Below, one piece after another: positions 19,967-28,944 of a DNA stretch of 64,000 nucleotides; the stretch's first letter is position 1, and every line of letters begins with the position of its first letter. The notes under the pieces were generated by a model that did no database searches, had not been told where the DNA came from, and saw only the letters and a program-made list of their open reading frames with translations. The stretch is taken from assembly GCF_030161555.1 (NCBI RefSeq), contig NZ_BSUK01000001.1, forward strand, positions 3,906,001 through 3,970,000, read 5' to 3'. Origin of the DNA: Luteimicrobium album. GTDB taxonomy: Bacteria > Actinomycetota > Actinomycetes > Actinomycetales > Cellulomonadaceae. A program made the translations under genes and the position numbers.

Positions 19967-20556
19967 AGCGCGCTCCCCCGCGCGTCACGGTGCGCCCGCC
20001 GGACGCCCACCACGTAGTCGAGGCCCGTCACGACCGTGAGCACCAGGGCGACCACCATGAAGCACCACGCCACCACCGTGACCGCGTACGGCAGGTGGTC
20101 GAGGGGCGCGACGAACAGCCCGATGGCGACCGTCTGCACGAACGTCTTGATCTTGCCGCCCCGGGACGCGGGGATGACGCCCTCGTCGATCACGACGAAC
20201 CGCATGACCGTGATCCCGACCTCGCGCACCAGGATCACGACCGTGACCCACCACGGCACGTCGCCGAGCACCGACAGCGTCACGAGCGCCCCACCCATGA
20301 GCGCCTTGTCGGCGATCGGGTCGAGCAGCTTCCCGAGCTCCGTGACGAGCCCCCGAGCGCGGGCGATCTGCCCGTCCACCCGGTCGGTGAGCGCCGCGAC
20401 CCCGAACAGGGCGAACGCCGCCCACCGCCAGCCGGGACGCTCGTCGGCGCCGGACCCGCCGGTGGCGAGGAGCAGCACGAACACCGGGACCAGCAGGATC
20501 CGCACGACGGTGATGGCGTTCGCCACGTTCCACTGCGCACGGACGGAGTTGCTCAC
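19963..20556 (-). CDS. pgsA: CDP-diacylglycerol--glycerol-3-phosphate 3-phosphatidyltransferase
   Basis: Integral membrane enzyme of phosphatidylglycerol synthesis, 197 residues. The CDP-alcohol phosphotransferase signature D-G-x2-A-R-x8-G-x3-D-x3-D is complete: Asp61, Gly62, Ala65, Arg66, Gly75, Asp79, Asp83. Hydrophobic helices include ITVVRILLVPVFVLLL and VVAWCFMVVALVLTVVTGL. It lies just upstream of and overlaps cinA; clgR follows, the usual actinobacterial order. GTG start at 20556, divergent from the CapA-like gene. Confidence 0.92.
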   Translation of the reverse strand: MSNSVRAQWNVANAITVVRILLVPVFVLLLATGGSGADERPGWRWAAFALFGVAALTDRVDGQIARARGLVTELGKLLDPIADKALMGGALVTLSVLGDVPWWVTVVILVREVGITVMRFVVIDEGVIPASRGGKIKTFVQTVAIGLFVAPLDHLPYAVTVVAWCFMVVALVLTVVTGLDYVVGVRRAHRDARGSAL

Positions 20557-20646
20557 CCCGACAGCCTAGGCGAGCGGCTCGTCCCGGCCGTGCAGACGTC
20601 CCGAGGCGGCTGGGACCAGGGTGAATCGCCCAGGTAGAGTCTGCGG

Positions 20647-21997
20647 GTGCCCCGACATGTGCGACGTGCCCCTCTCGCACCGGACAGCGCTTCCTCGCCG
20701 GCTCCGTCGGCGTCCTGGCGACCGTCGTCCTCGTCACCCTGGCCGTCTCGGCCCACGGCGGGGGCACCCACGACCCAGCGACCCTCCCGACGCCCACGCG
20801 GACGCCGTCGGCGACGGTCACCCCGACGCCCACGCCCACTCCGACCGCCCAGGACGCCACCTTCACGATCGTTGCGGCCGGCGACGTGCTGCCCCACGGC
20901 GACGTGGTCGACGACGCGAAGACGGGTCCCGGCACCTACGACTTCTCGAAGGAGCTCTCCGGGCTGGACGCGTGGGTCGCAGGCGCGGACCTCGCCCTGT
21001 GCCACATGGAGGTCCCCGTCGCCCCCCAGGGGACGTCGCTCAGCGGATACCCGCGCTTCGGCGCACCCGCCGCCATCGTCCGCGACCTCGCCCGGCAGGG
21101 CTGGGACGGCTGTTCGAACGCGTCCAACCACTCCGTGGACCGCGGGTTCGACGGGATCGAGGCCACGCTCGCCGCGTTCGACGCGAACCACCTCGGGCAC
21201 GCGGGGACCGGCCGCACCAAGAAGGAGGCCACGAGCCCCCAGCTGTACCGGCTGGAGCGCGCGGGCCGGACCATCACCGTGGCCCACCTGTCGGCCACGT
21301 TCGGGCTCAACGGGCTCCCCTGCCCGCGGGCAAGCCCTGGGCCGTCGAGCTGATCGACACCACGACGCTGGTCGCGCAGGCCAAGGCCGCCCGGGCCGCG
21401 GGCGCCGACCTCGTGATCGCCTCGATCCACGACGGCACCGAGTACGTGACGGCGCCGACCACCGACCAGCAGAAGGTCATGAAGGCCCTCGCCAAGTCGG
21501 GGCAGATCGACGCCGTGATCGGCGCGCACGCCCACGTGCCCCAGCCCGTCGCCAAGCTCGCCGGGGGCGTCGGCGGCCGCGGCATGTGGGTCGCATACGG
21601 CGTCGGGAACATGATCTCCAACCAGGACTCCGACTGCTGCGTCGCGCAGACCGACTCGGGCCTGCTCATCACCCTCACCGTGACCGCGCCCGGGCACGGC
21701 GGCGCGAAGGTCACCGGCTTCGAGTGGACGCCCCTGACCGTCGACCGCACCGGCGGGCACCGCGTCTACGCGATCCCGGACGTCCTGAACCGCAAGGGCG
21801 GTGTGGGCGACCTCTCGCACGCCGAGCTGGCCGCACGCCTCTTCCGCGTCAAGGAGGCCGTCGGCACGGCGGCGACCGAACGCACCGCGCCCACGGCCCC
21901 GACGGGGCCGCCGCCCGTCGTCGTGGCGCACCCCGGCTCGCCGACGAAGAGCCCGACCTCCACGAGCACCCCGACGAGCACCTCGACAAGCCCCTGA
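20647..21997 (+). CDS. CapA family protein (poly-gamma-glutamate biosynthesis-type; two frameshifts)
   Basis: Secreted or membrane-anchored metallophosphatase-like protein of the CapA family, about 450 residues. After GTG 20647 (PRHVRRAP) one extra C in 20669-20672 leads into SRTGQRFLAG and a hydrophobic anchor (VGVLATVVLVTLAVSA), then a Pro/Thr-rich linker and the catalytic domain: IVAAGDVLPHGD, SNASNHSVDRGFDG, IASIHDGTEY, IGAHAHVPQP. A second extra C at 21317-21320 restores LPAGKPWAVELID. The C-terminus is again Pro/Thr/Ser-rich, suggesting a wall-facing tail. CapA proteins act in surface polymer assembly, but no other capsule genes are near. A repeat element starts 6 nt past the stop. Confidence 0.85.
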
Positions 21998-22002
21998 CCG
22001 CT

Positions 22003-22156
22003 GAACGCCGACGGTGACGCTGCGTTCGCCGAGGGTGACGCCCGCGTGGTCGGGTCGGCGGGGCGGGTGGGGTGCGCGCGGTCTTCCATCCGCCTCGCTC
22101 GTTCCTCGCTCGGCTCCCGCCAGACCCGCCACGACCGCGCGCACCCCACCCGCCCC
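22003..22156 (+). repeat. Box-box-hairpin repeat element, copy 1 (downstream of capA)
   Basis: Two related 18-nt boxes (22003-22020, GAACGCCGACGGTGACGC; 22024-22041, GTTCGCCGAGGGTGACGC) are spaced 21 nt apart. A perfect 24-bp inverted repeat follows (22060-22083 with 22133-22156) around a 49-nt loop. The same plan occurs downstream of ftsK in the opposite orientation. It begins right behind a stop codon, so it could work as a terminator or mRNA-end structure, or be a dispersed repeat. From 22157 to 22298 I see nothing recognisable. Confidence 0.75.
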
Positions 22157-22298
22157 ACACTTCGCCGTCGGCCCACCTCCACAGACGGTCACCCACCCCC
22201 GGGCGCGACCAAAGCCGGCCCTGCCCCCGCCGATGTTCGATCGCGTGCTCGGCCCCGGGCGTCGACCCGGTCCGACCACGGGGCTGTGCACCGACGTG

Positions 22299-22322
22299 GC
22301 GCCGAGCACGGGGTTGTGCACC
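22299..22322 (+). repeat. Left half of a palindrome split by the IS30 element
   Basis: A 24-nt arm (starting GCGCCGAGCACGG) that pairs at 22 of 24 positions with 23860-23883 on the other side of the insertion sequence. Removing the IS and one GCGA copy leaves a hairpin with 24-bp arms and a loop of about 14 nt. IS30-family elements are known to prefer palindromic targets, so this is read as the disrupted target. Confidence 0.65.
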
Positions 22323-22332
22323 CGTTGAGCGA

Positions 22333-23849
22333 GGCGGGTTCTAGCGGTCCCCGCAACACTCTGGCTGTTGGGAGTTGCGTTGGGGTCGAAGAGGACGTTG
22401 GTGTCGGTGGAGGTCAAGAAGGCGTTCTTCGCTGCGCTTGATCGGTTGGACGGGAATATCACGGGTGCCGCGCGGGAGGTCGGGGTGCACCCGGCGACGG
22501 CGTTCACGTGGACGAAGAAGCTGGGTATCCGGGGGCGGGGGCCCTCGGGTGCCAAGCTCGGGGTGCGGCGGGCGCCTCATCCGGGGCGGGCCGAGTACGA
22601 GCGTTTGCGGGCGGGTGGGGTCGCGCGAGCCGAGGCGGCGGGGCGGGTCGGGATCCATGTGCGCACGGCCCAGGAGTGGGACCGGGGCGTGCGTTGGGTC
22701 GGGGCCGGTCGGGTCTACCCGGACCGGGCCCGTGGCGGGGACGAGTCTGGTGGCGTGACCGCTCTCGTCGATGCCCGCGTCGATGTCCCTGTTGATCCGT
22801 CGCTCGCCGAGGTGGAAGCGGTCCTGGACCGCAGGTTCTTGACGTTGGCAGAGCGGGAGCTGATCGCGGACCTGCACCGCGCCGGTGCGTCGTTGCGGGC
22901 GATCGGGCGTGAGCTGGGCCGGCCGGCCTCGACGGTCAAACGCGAGCTCGATGCCCGTAGCACCGACGGGGTCTACCTGCCCTATGCGGCCCAGCGTGCC
23001 TGGGCCGCGTCCCGGCCCAGGTTCAAGGCGTCCAAGCTCGCGACCGACGGGCCGTTACGCGAGTACGTGGCCGGCAAGCTCGCCGAGCGGTGGTCCCCGG
23101 AGCAGATCAGCCATGCTCTTGCCAAGGAGTTCCCCGACCAGGAGGACATGCGGGTGAGTACGGAGACGATCTACCAGGCGATCTACGTCCAGGCCCGCGG
23201 CGGCCTGCGCCGCGAGGTCGCTAACGCGTTGCGCACCGGACGCACCCGCCGCAAACCCCACAAGAAAGCGGACCAGCGCACGCCCCGGTTCGTGGACGAG
23301 ATGATCATGATCTCCGAACGGCCCGCGGAGGTCGAAGACCGGGCCGTGCCCGGGCACTGGGAAGGTGACCTGATCGTGGGCACCGCCTCGAAGTCCGCGA
23401 TCGTGACCCTGGTCGAGCGCAGCACCCGGTATGTCCTGCTCGGGCACCTGCCGGGCGGGCACAGCGCTGAAGAGGTCCGGGACGTCCTGGTCCCGCTGAT
23501 CGCGGCCCTGCCCGCCCATCTGCGGGCCTCGCTGACCTGGGACCAGGGAACCGAGATGGCCGCCCACAAGCAGTTCACGATCGCCACGAACGTCCCGGTC
23601 TACTTCTGCGACCCGCACTCGCCCTGGCAACGCGGATCGAACGAGAACACCAACGCGCTCCTGCACCAGTACTTCCCCAAGGGCACCGACCTGTCGATCT
23701 ACAGCCCTGAGGATCTCGAGCACGTCGCCCAAGAGCTCAACGGCAGACCACGAAAGACCCTCGACTGGGACACCCCAGCCGAGCGCCTCCGTGATCTACT
23801 GACCAGCGTCTAAACCATCACGGTGTTGCGACCACCACGAGAATCCGCC
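22333..23849 (+). mobile_element. IS30-family insertion sequence, 1,517 bp
   Basis: One intact transposase gene is bounded by imperfect terminal inverted repeats of 28 bp: the left end 22333-22360 (GGCGGGTTCTAGCGGT...) matches the complement of 23822-23849 (GGCGGATTCTCGTGGT...) at 21 of 28 positions. The 4-nt word GCGA lies directly outside both ends (22329-22332 and 23850-23853) and is a possible target duplication. Outside that is a pair of 24-nt arms forming a palindrome, which fits the target preference of the family. Size and coding content are typical of a complete single-ORF element. Confidence 0.88.
22368..23813 (+). CDS. IS30-family transposase
   Basis: A 481-residue DDE transposase. 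An N-terminal helix-turn-helix region (NITGAAREVGVHPATAFTWTKKL) is followed by the second IS30 helix-turn-helix (LTLAERELIADLHRAGASLRAIGRELGRPASTVKRELD), then the catalytic core with Asp334 (WEGDLIVG), Asp392 (TWDQGTEM) and Glu426 (QRGSNENTN). The spacing between the second Asp and Glu is 33 residues, the IS30 DD(33)E signature. Start uncertain: TTG 22368, TTG 22380 or a GTG slightly later. Unlike many chromosomal genes in this window it has no frame break and looks functional. Confidence 0.92.
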   Translation: MGVALGSKRTLVSVEVKKAFFAALDRLDGNITGAAREVGVHPATAFTWTKKLGIRGRGPSGAKLGVRRAPHPGRAEYERLRAGGVARAEAAGRVGIHVRTAQEWDRGVRWVGAGRVYPDRARGGDESGGVTALVDARVDVPVDPSLAEVEAVLDRRFLTLAERELIADLHRAGASLRAIGRELGRPASTVKRELDARSTDGVYLPYAAQRAWAASRPRFKASKLATDGPLREYVAGKLAERWSPEQISHALAKEFPDQEDMRVSTETIYQAIYVQARGGLRREVANALRTGRTRRKPHKKADQRTPRFVDEMIMISERPAEVEDRAVPGHWEGDLIVGTASKSAIVTLVERSTRYVLLGHLPGGHSAEEVRDVLVPLIAALPAHLRASLTWDQGTEMAAHKQFTIATNVPVYFCDPHSPWQRGSNENTNALLHQYFPKGTDLSIYSPEDLEHVAQELNGRPRKTLDWDTPAERLRDLLTSV

Positions 23850-23859
23850 GCGACGCATC

Positions 23860-23883
23860 GGTGCACAAGCCCGTGTTCGGCGC
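23860..23883 (+). repeat. Right half of the palindrome split by the IS30 element
   Basis: Inverted partner of 22299-22322 (GGTGCACAAGCCCGTG...), 22 of 24 positions complementary. It lies 10 nt outside the right end of the insertion sequence. Nothing recognisable was seen between here and the repeats starting at 24047. Confidence 0.65.
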
Positions 23884-24046
23884 GGGCGACGGTGGCAGAT
23901 CGCATGCTCGGAGGTCGGGCCCGCACCGACGACGGCGTCGCCCCAGCCCGGGAGGTCAGGATCGGTAGCCTCGGAGCGGGCCCGATGTCGGTCGTGACCG
24001 GCTCACGACGGCTCACGTCCCAGCACCGAGTGCACCAGGCGTCGCC

Positions 24047-24111
24047 GAGTCAGCGCGAATCACCCGAGTCAGCGCGAACTTCGCGCTGACTCGAACGAAA
24101 CGCGCTGACTC
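24047..24111. repeat. Four copies of GAGTCAGCGCG in nested inverted arrangement
   Basis: Units at 24047-24059 and 24066-24078 are direct; units at 24080-24092 and 24101-24111 are inverted. The inner two form a perfect palindrome (24065-24093, 14-bp arms, one central base), and the outer two can pair around it. It is purely intergenic, in the 532-nt gap between the transposase and ftsK genes. Possible bidirectional terminator or dispersed repeat; role not known. Confidence 0.7.
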
Positions 24112-24122
24112 GCGACGAAGGC

Positions 24123-24181
24123 GGAAGGCGAGACGACGGCCGCGCGGATGCCGGGACACGGGGAAGGTGAGACGACGGCCG
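24123..24181. repeat. Two direct copies of a 20-nt repeat
   Basis: GGAAGGCGAGACGACGG... at 24123-24142 recurs at 24162-24181 with one substitution, 39 nt apart. It lies between the nested palindrome and the second box-hairpin element. No coding potential was seen. Confidence 0.6.
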
Positions 24182-24182
24182 A

Positions 24183-24322
24183 GCGGGTGGGTGCGGGAAG
24201 GTGGTGAAGGGCGTCAAGGAGTGCGCACGGCCCCCAGGGCCGAAGCACGACAGCCCGAACCACCTCGCCGCACCCACCCGCGAACGTCACCATCGGCGAA
24301 CCCAACGTCACCGGCGGCGAAC
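24183..24322 (-). repeat. Box-box-hairpin repeat element, copy 2 (downstream of ftsK)
   Basis: On the minus strand, two 17-nt boxes GTTCGCCGCCGGTGACG (24306-24322) and GTTCGCCGATGGTGACG (24285-24301) lie 21 nt apart, the same period as copy 1. Next comes an inverted repeat of 23-nt arms (24259-24281 with 24183-24205, 21 of 23 paired) around a 53-nt loop containing its own small hairpin. It starts about 24 nt past the ftsK stop. Arm sequence differs from copy 1 except for a shared GCGGGTGGG core, so structure rather than sequence is conserved. Confidence 0.72.
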
Positions 24323-24345
24323 ACAGCGGCCGGGTCGCGCGAACC

Positions 24346-27191
24346 TCAGCCGCGGCCGGTCAACGACCAGGCGTCGGTGTCGTCGTCGGACGCGTCGTCC
24401 GCCCCGTCGCCGTAGTCGTGCGCCACGGGCGGCCGGGACGCCTCGACGGCGTCTCCGCCCGCCTGGTCGTGCACGCCTCCGCCGGGTGCGGGTTCGCCAC
24501 GCAGCATCGCGAGGGTCCCGGGCAGGTCGTCGGGCGTGACGAGGACCTCGCGCGCCTTCGACCCTTCGGACGGTCCGACGATCTCTCGCGACTCGAGCAG
24601 GTCCATGAGCCGCCCCGCCTTCGCGAACCCGACGCGCAGCTTGCGCTGCAGCATCGACGTCGAGCCGAACTGGGTGGTGACGACGAGCTCGGCGGCCTGG
24701 AGCAGCAGCTCGAGGTCGTCGCCGATGTCCTCGTCGACCTGCTTCTTGGACGCCGCGGCGGCGGTGACGTCCTCGCGGTAGACGGGCTTGAGCTGCGTCT
24801 TGACGTGCTCCACGACGGCGTGGACCTCGGACTCGCCCACCCAGGCGCCCTGCACGCGCATGGGTTTGGCCGAGCCCATCGGGAGGAACAGCGCGTCGCC
24901 CTGGCCGATCAGCTTCTCGGCTCCGGGCTGGTCGAGCACGACGCGCGAGTCGGCGAGGGAGCTGGTGGCGAACGCGAGGCGCGACGGCACGTTGGCCTTG
25001 ATGAGGCCGGTGACGACGTCGACGGACGGCCGCTGCGTCGCGAGCACCAGGTGGATGCCGGCGGCGCGCGCGAGCTGGGTGATGCGCTGGATGGACGCCT
25101 CGACGTCGCGCGGGGCAACCATCATGAGGTCCGCGAGCTCGTCGACCACGACCAGCAGGTACGGGTAGGGCGCGATCTTGCGCTCGGAGCCGGGCAGCGG
25201 CTTGACCTTGCCGGCGCGCACGGCCGCGTTGAAGTCGTCGACGTGCTTGTAGCCGAACAGGGCGAGGTCGTCGTAGCGCGCGTCCATCTCCCGCACCACC
25301 CAGTCGAGGGCTTCGGCGGCCTTCTTGGGGTTGGTGATGATCGGGGTGATGAGGTGCGGGATGCCCTCGTAGATCGTCAGCTCGACGCGCTTGGGGTCGA
25401 CGAGGACGAGCCGCACCTGGTCGGGCGTGGCCCGCATGAGGATCGACGTGATCATCGCGTTGATGAAGACGGACTTGCCGGCGCCCGTGGCGCCCGCGAC
25501 GAGGATGTGGGGCATCTTCGCGAGGTTCGCGACGACGTACCCGCCCTCGACGTCCTTGCCGACGCCGATGACCATGGGGTGCTCGGTGCGGCGGGCGGCG
25601 CTCGAGCGCAGCACGTCGCCGAGCGAAACCGTCTCGCGGTCGGTGTTGGGGATCTCGATGCCGATCGCGGACTTCCCGGGGATCGGTGACAGGATCCGCA
25701 CGTCCGCGCTCGCCACCGCGTACGCGATGTTGTTGGACAGCGACGTGATGCGCTCGACCTTGACCTTGGGGCCGACCTCGACCTCGTAGCGGGTCACGGT
25801 GGGTCCGCGCTGGAAGCCCGTGACCTGCGCGTCGACGTCGAACTGCTCGAACACGCCCGTGAGCGACTCGACGACGCGGTCGTTGGCGGCGGAGCGCGTC
25901 TTGTGGGGTGGCCCCTTGACGAGCACGTCCTCGCTGGGCAGGAGGTAGACCGTCTCGCCGTCGAACATGGGCTGTTCGCCCTTCGGCACCGGGCCGCGGG
26001 ATGTCGGCGGCGCGGGGGCGGGGTGGAACGGCGGCGGCCTCGTCGGCCGCCAGCGCCGAGATCGCCTGCGTGGGCGCCTCGTGCGGGTCGACGGCCGCGG
26101 CCCGTGCCTCGGCGCCTCGACGCCGCTTGGGGGCCTCGGGCACGCGCTCGACCTCGGCGGCCTGCTCGAACGCCTCGTCGCCCGCGTACCCGGCGAGCCG
26201 GGCGGTCTCCTCGGCCTCTGCGCGCTCACGCTCCTTGCGCTGTGCGCGGGTCTCGCGCTTCTTGCGGACGGGCCGCGCGTCGTCGTCGGTGCCGTCGTGG
26301 CGCGAGACACCGTCGGCGAGCTCGAGCCCGTCGTCCGGCTCCCAGACCTCCTCGTCCCGCTCGGAACCGGTGAGCATGTGGTACGCCGAGCGGAAGCGCT
26401 CGGGGATCGCGTTGACCGGCGTGGCGGTCACGACGAGCAGCCCGAAAAGGCCGAGCAGCACGAAGATCGGGACGGCGAACCAGGGCGTGAGGGCGGTCGC
26501 CACGGGCGTCGCGAGGAGGTAGCCGACGACGCCGCCCGCGTCCCGCACGCCCTCGAACCCGTCGCGCGGGGCCGGGAGGCCGTCGGCGATGGCGACGAGG
26601 GCGCAGACCGCGGCGACGACGAACATGACACCGATCGCGACACGGCCGTTCGCCTGCACGCGCTCGGGGTGACGCATGAGCCGGACCGCGAGCCAGAGCA
26701 GCAGCACGGGCACCGCGACGCCGACCACGCCGAACGTCCCGGCGACGACCGCGTGCACACCGTCACCGAAGCCGCCGGCGATCCCCACCACTCGCGCGCG
26801 GCGACGACCACGGCGAGCGCGACGAGGAAGAACGCGACCCCGTCGCGACGGTGGGCGGGGTCGAGGTCCTTGGCGCCGTGCGAGATCCCGCGCGTCATCC
26901 CCCGAGAGCGTGCGCGATCCCCATCCACGTGCCGCGGACGGCACGCACGGGCCAGGCGGGCTGACGAGACGCGGGACGGCGGGTGGTGGTGCGGCCCTTG
27001 GGCGCGCTCTTGGACGCCGCGGCCTTGGACGTCCCGCGCGAGGACGACGACTTCGACGACGAGGCACGCCCTGACGACGTGCCGGTCCGGGCGCGCGGGG
27101 GCGCGCCGGTGGCGCGTGTCGCCGTCGGGCGTCCGCCTGACGAACCGCCCGATCGGGCCGAGCTACGGGGTGAGGGCGTACGTGCTGCCAT
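24346..27191 (-). CDS. ftsK: DNA translocase FtsK/SpoIIIE (three frameshifts)
   Basis: Septum-located DNA pump for chromosome segregation, about 948 residues after repair. Start ATG 27191 ([16 protein letters not shown]) opens a basic Ser/Arg/Lys tail, then membrane helices ([51 protein letters not shown]), a charged linker, the motor with Walker A GATGAGKS and Walker [14 protein letters not shown], and the C-terminal gamma winged helix ([19 protein letters not shown]). Breaks: CCCCC 26899-26903 and CCCC 26783-26786 each need one base added; the G runs at 26014-26023 need one removed. Directly downstream of rnj with about 70 nt between. Confidence 0.9.
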
Positions 27192-27261
27192 GGTGCGCTC
27201 CACGCTAGCCCCCGGGTCCGTCATCGCCGGTCAGGCGCGCCGCGCACGGGCGAGCGGGGGC

Positions 27262-28944
27262 TCATGCCTCCACGACCACCGGCACGATCATCGGCCGACG
27301 GCGCAGCTTCGTGCCCGCCCACCGGCCGACGACGCGGCGCATGACCTGCTGAAGCTGGTACGTGTCGTTCGCGCCGGACGCGATCGACTCCTCGAGTGCC
27401 TTGGAGACCTGCGGCAGGATCCCGTCGAAGACCTTGTCGTCCTCCGCGAGCCCGCGCGCGAGGATCTGCGGGCCGGCGATGACCTTGCCGGTGCCCGAGT
27501 CCACGACGGCGAAGACGGACACGAAGCCCTCCTCGCCGAGGATGCGGCGGTCCTTGAGCTCGGCCTCGGTGATCTCGCCGATGCTCGACCCGTCGACGAA
27601 GACCAGCCCGCAGGGCACGGCGCCCACGACGGACGCCAAGCCGTCGACGAGGTCCACGACCACGCCGTCCTCGGCCAGCACGACGCGCTCCGGCGGGACG
27701 CCCGTCTTGACGGCGAGCGCCCCGTTCGCGACGAGGTGGCGGACCTCGCCGTGCACAGGCATGACGTTCTTGGGCTTGACGATGTTGTAGCAGTAGAGCA
27801 GCTCGCCCGCGCCCGAGTGGCCGGACACGTGGACGCGCGCGTTGCCGCTGTGCACGACGCGCGCACCCAGGCGGGTCAGCCCGTTGATGACACGGAACAC
27901 GGCGTTCTCGTTGCCGGGGATGAGCGAGCTCGCGAGGATCACGGTGTCGCCGGGGCCGACGCTGACGCGGTGGTCGTGGTTGGCGATCCGGGAGAGGGCG
28001 GCCATGGGCTCGCCCTGCGAACCGGTGCACATGAGGACGATCTCGTCGTCGCGGAGCTGGTCGACCTGCTTGAGGTCCACCAGCACCCCCTCGGGCACGC
28101 GCAGGTACCCGAGGTCGGCGGCGATGCCCATGTTCCGGACCATCGAGCGTCCGACGAGCGCGACCTTGCGGCCGTGCGCGTACGCGGCGTCGAGGACCTG
28201 CTGGACGCGGTGCACGTGCGAGGAGAACGACGCGACGACGATCCGTTTCTCGCTGGCCGCGAAGACCGAGTCGAGGACCGGGCCGATCTCGCGCTCGGGC
28301 GTGACGAAGCCGGGGACCTCGGCGTTGGTCGAGTCGACCATGAAGAGGTCGACGCCGCGCTCCCCAGCCGCGCGAACGCACGCAGGTCGGTGATGCGTCC
28401 GTCGAGCGGGAGCTGGTCCATCTTGAAGTCGCCCGTGTGCAGGACGGTCCCCGCGCCGGTGGTGACGGCGACCGCGAGCGCGTCCGGGATGGAGTGGTTC
28501 ACGGCGACGAACTCGCACCGGAACGCCCCGAGCTGCTCGACCTGCCCCTCCTTGACCGCGAGGGTCAGGGGCTGGATCCGGTGCTCCTTGAGCTTCGCCT
28601 CGACGAACGCGAGCGTGAGCTGGGAGCCGACGAGCGGGATGTCGCGGCGCAGGCGCAGCAGGTAGGGCACGGCGCCGATGTGGTCCTCGTGGCCGTGAGT
28701 GAGGACGATCGCCTCGACGTCCTGGAGGCGGTCCTCGATGTACCCGAAGTCGGGCAGGATCAGGTCGACGCCGGGCTGGTTGTCCTCCGGGAAGAGGACG
28801 CCGCAGTCGATGATGAGGAGCTTGCCGTCGTACTCGAGGACGGCCATGTTCCGGCCGACCTCGCCGAGGCCGCCGAGCGCGACGATCCGCAGCGCCCCCT
28901 TCTGCAGGGGGCGGCGGCGCGAGCTCGGTGTGCAGGTGTGTCAT
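27262..28944 (-). CDS. rnj: Ribonuclease J (two frameshifts)
   Basis: MBL-fold/beta-CASP exo- and endoribonuclease of mRNA and rRNA processing, about 560 residues, standard length. ATG 28944 overlaps the dapA stop (ATGA). After MTHLHTELAPP one base must be removed from GGGGG 28907-28911 to reach LQKGALRIVALGGLGEVGRNMAVLEYDG; one must be added at CCCC 28362-28365 to join FARLG to ERGVDLFMVDSTNAEVPGF. The metal-binding motif THGHEDHIG, the SFSSHVHRV region and HVSGHSGAGEL are all visible. Cotranscribed with dapA, as in mycobacteria. Confidence 0.92.
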   Translation of the reverse strand: MTHLHTELAPPPPAEGGAADRRARRPRRGRPEHGRPRVRRQAPHHRLRRPLPGGQPARRRPDPARLRVHRGPPPGRRGDRPHSRPRGPHRRRALPAAPAPRHPARRLPAHARVRRGEAQGAPDPAPDPRGQGGAGRAARGVPVRVRRREPLHPGRARGRRHHRRGDRPAHGRLQDGPAPARRTHHRPACVRAAGERGVDLFMVDSTNAEVPGFVTPEREIGPVLDSVFAASEKRIVVASFSSHVHRVQQVLDAAYAHGRKVALVGRSMVRNMGIAADLGYLRVPEGVLVDLKQVDQLRDDEIVLMCTGSQGEPMAALSRIANHDHRVSVGPGDTVILASSLIPGNENAVFRVINGLTRLGARVVHSGNARVHVSGHSGAGELLYCYNIVKPKNVMPVHGEVRHLVANGALAVKTGVPPERVVLAEDGVVVDLVDGLASVVGAVPCGLVFVDGSSIGEITEAELKDRRILGEEGFVSVFAVVDSGTGKVIAGPQILARGLAEDDKVFDGILPQVSKALEESIASGANDTYQLQQVMRRVVGRWAGTKLRRRPMIVPVVVEA

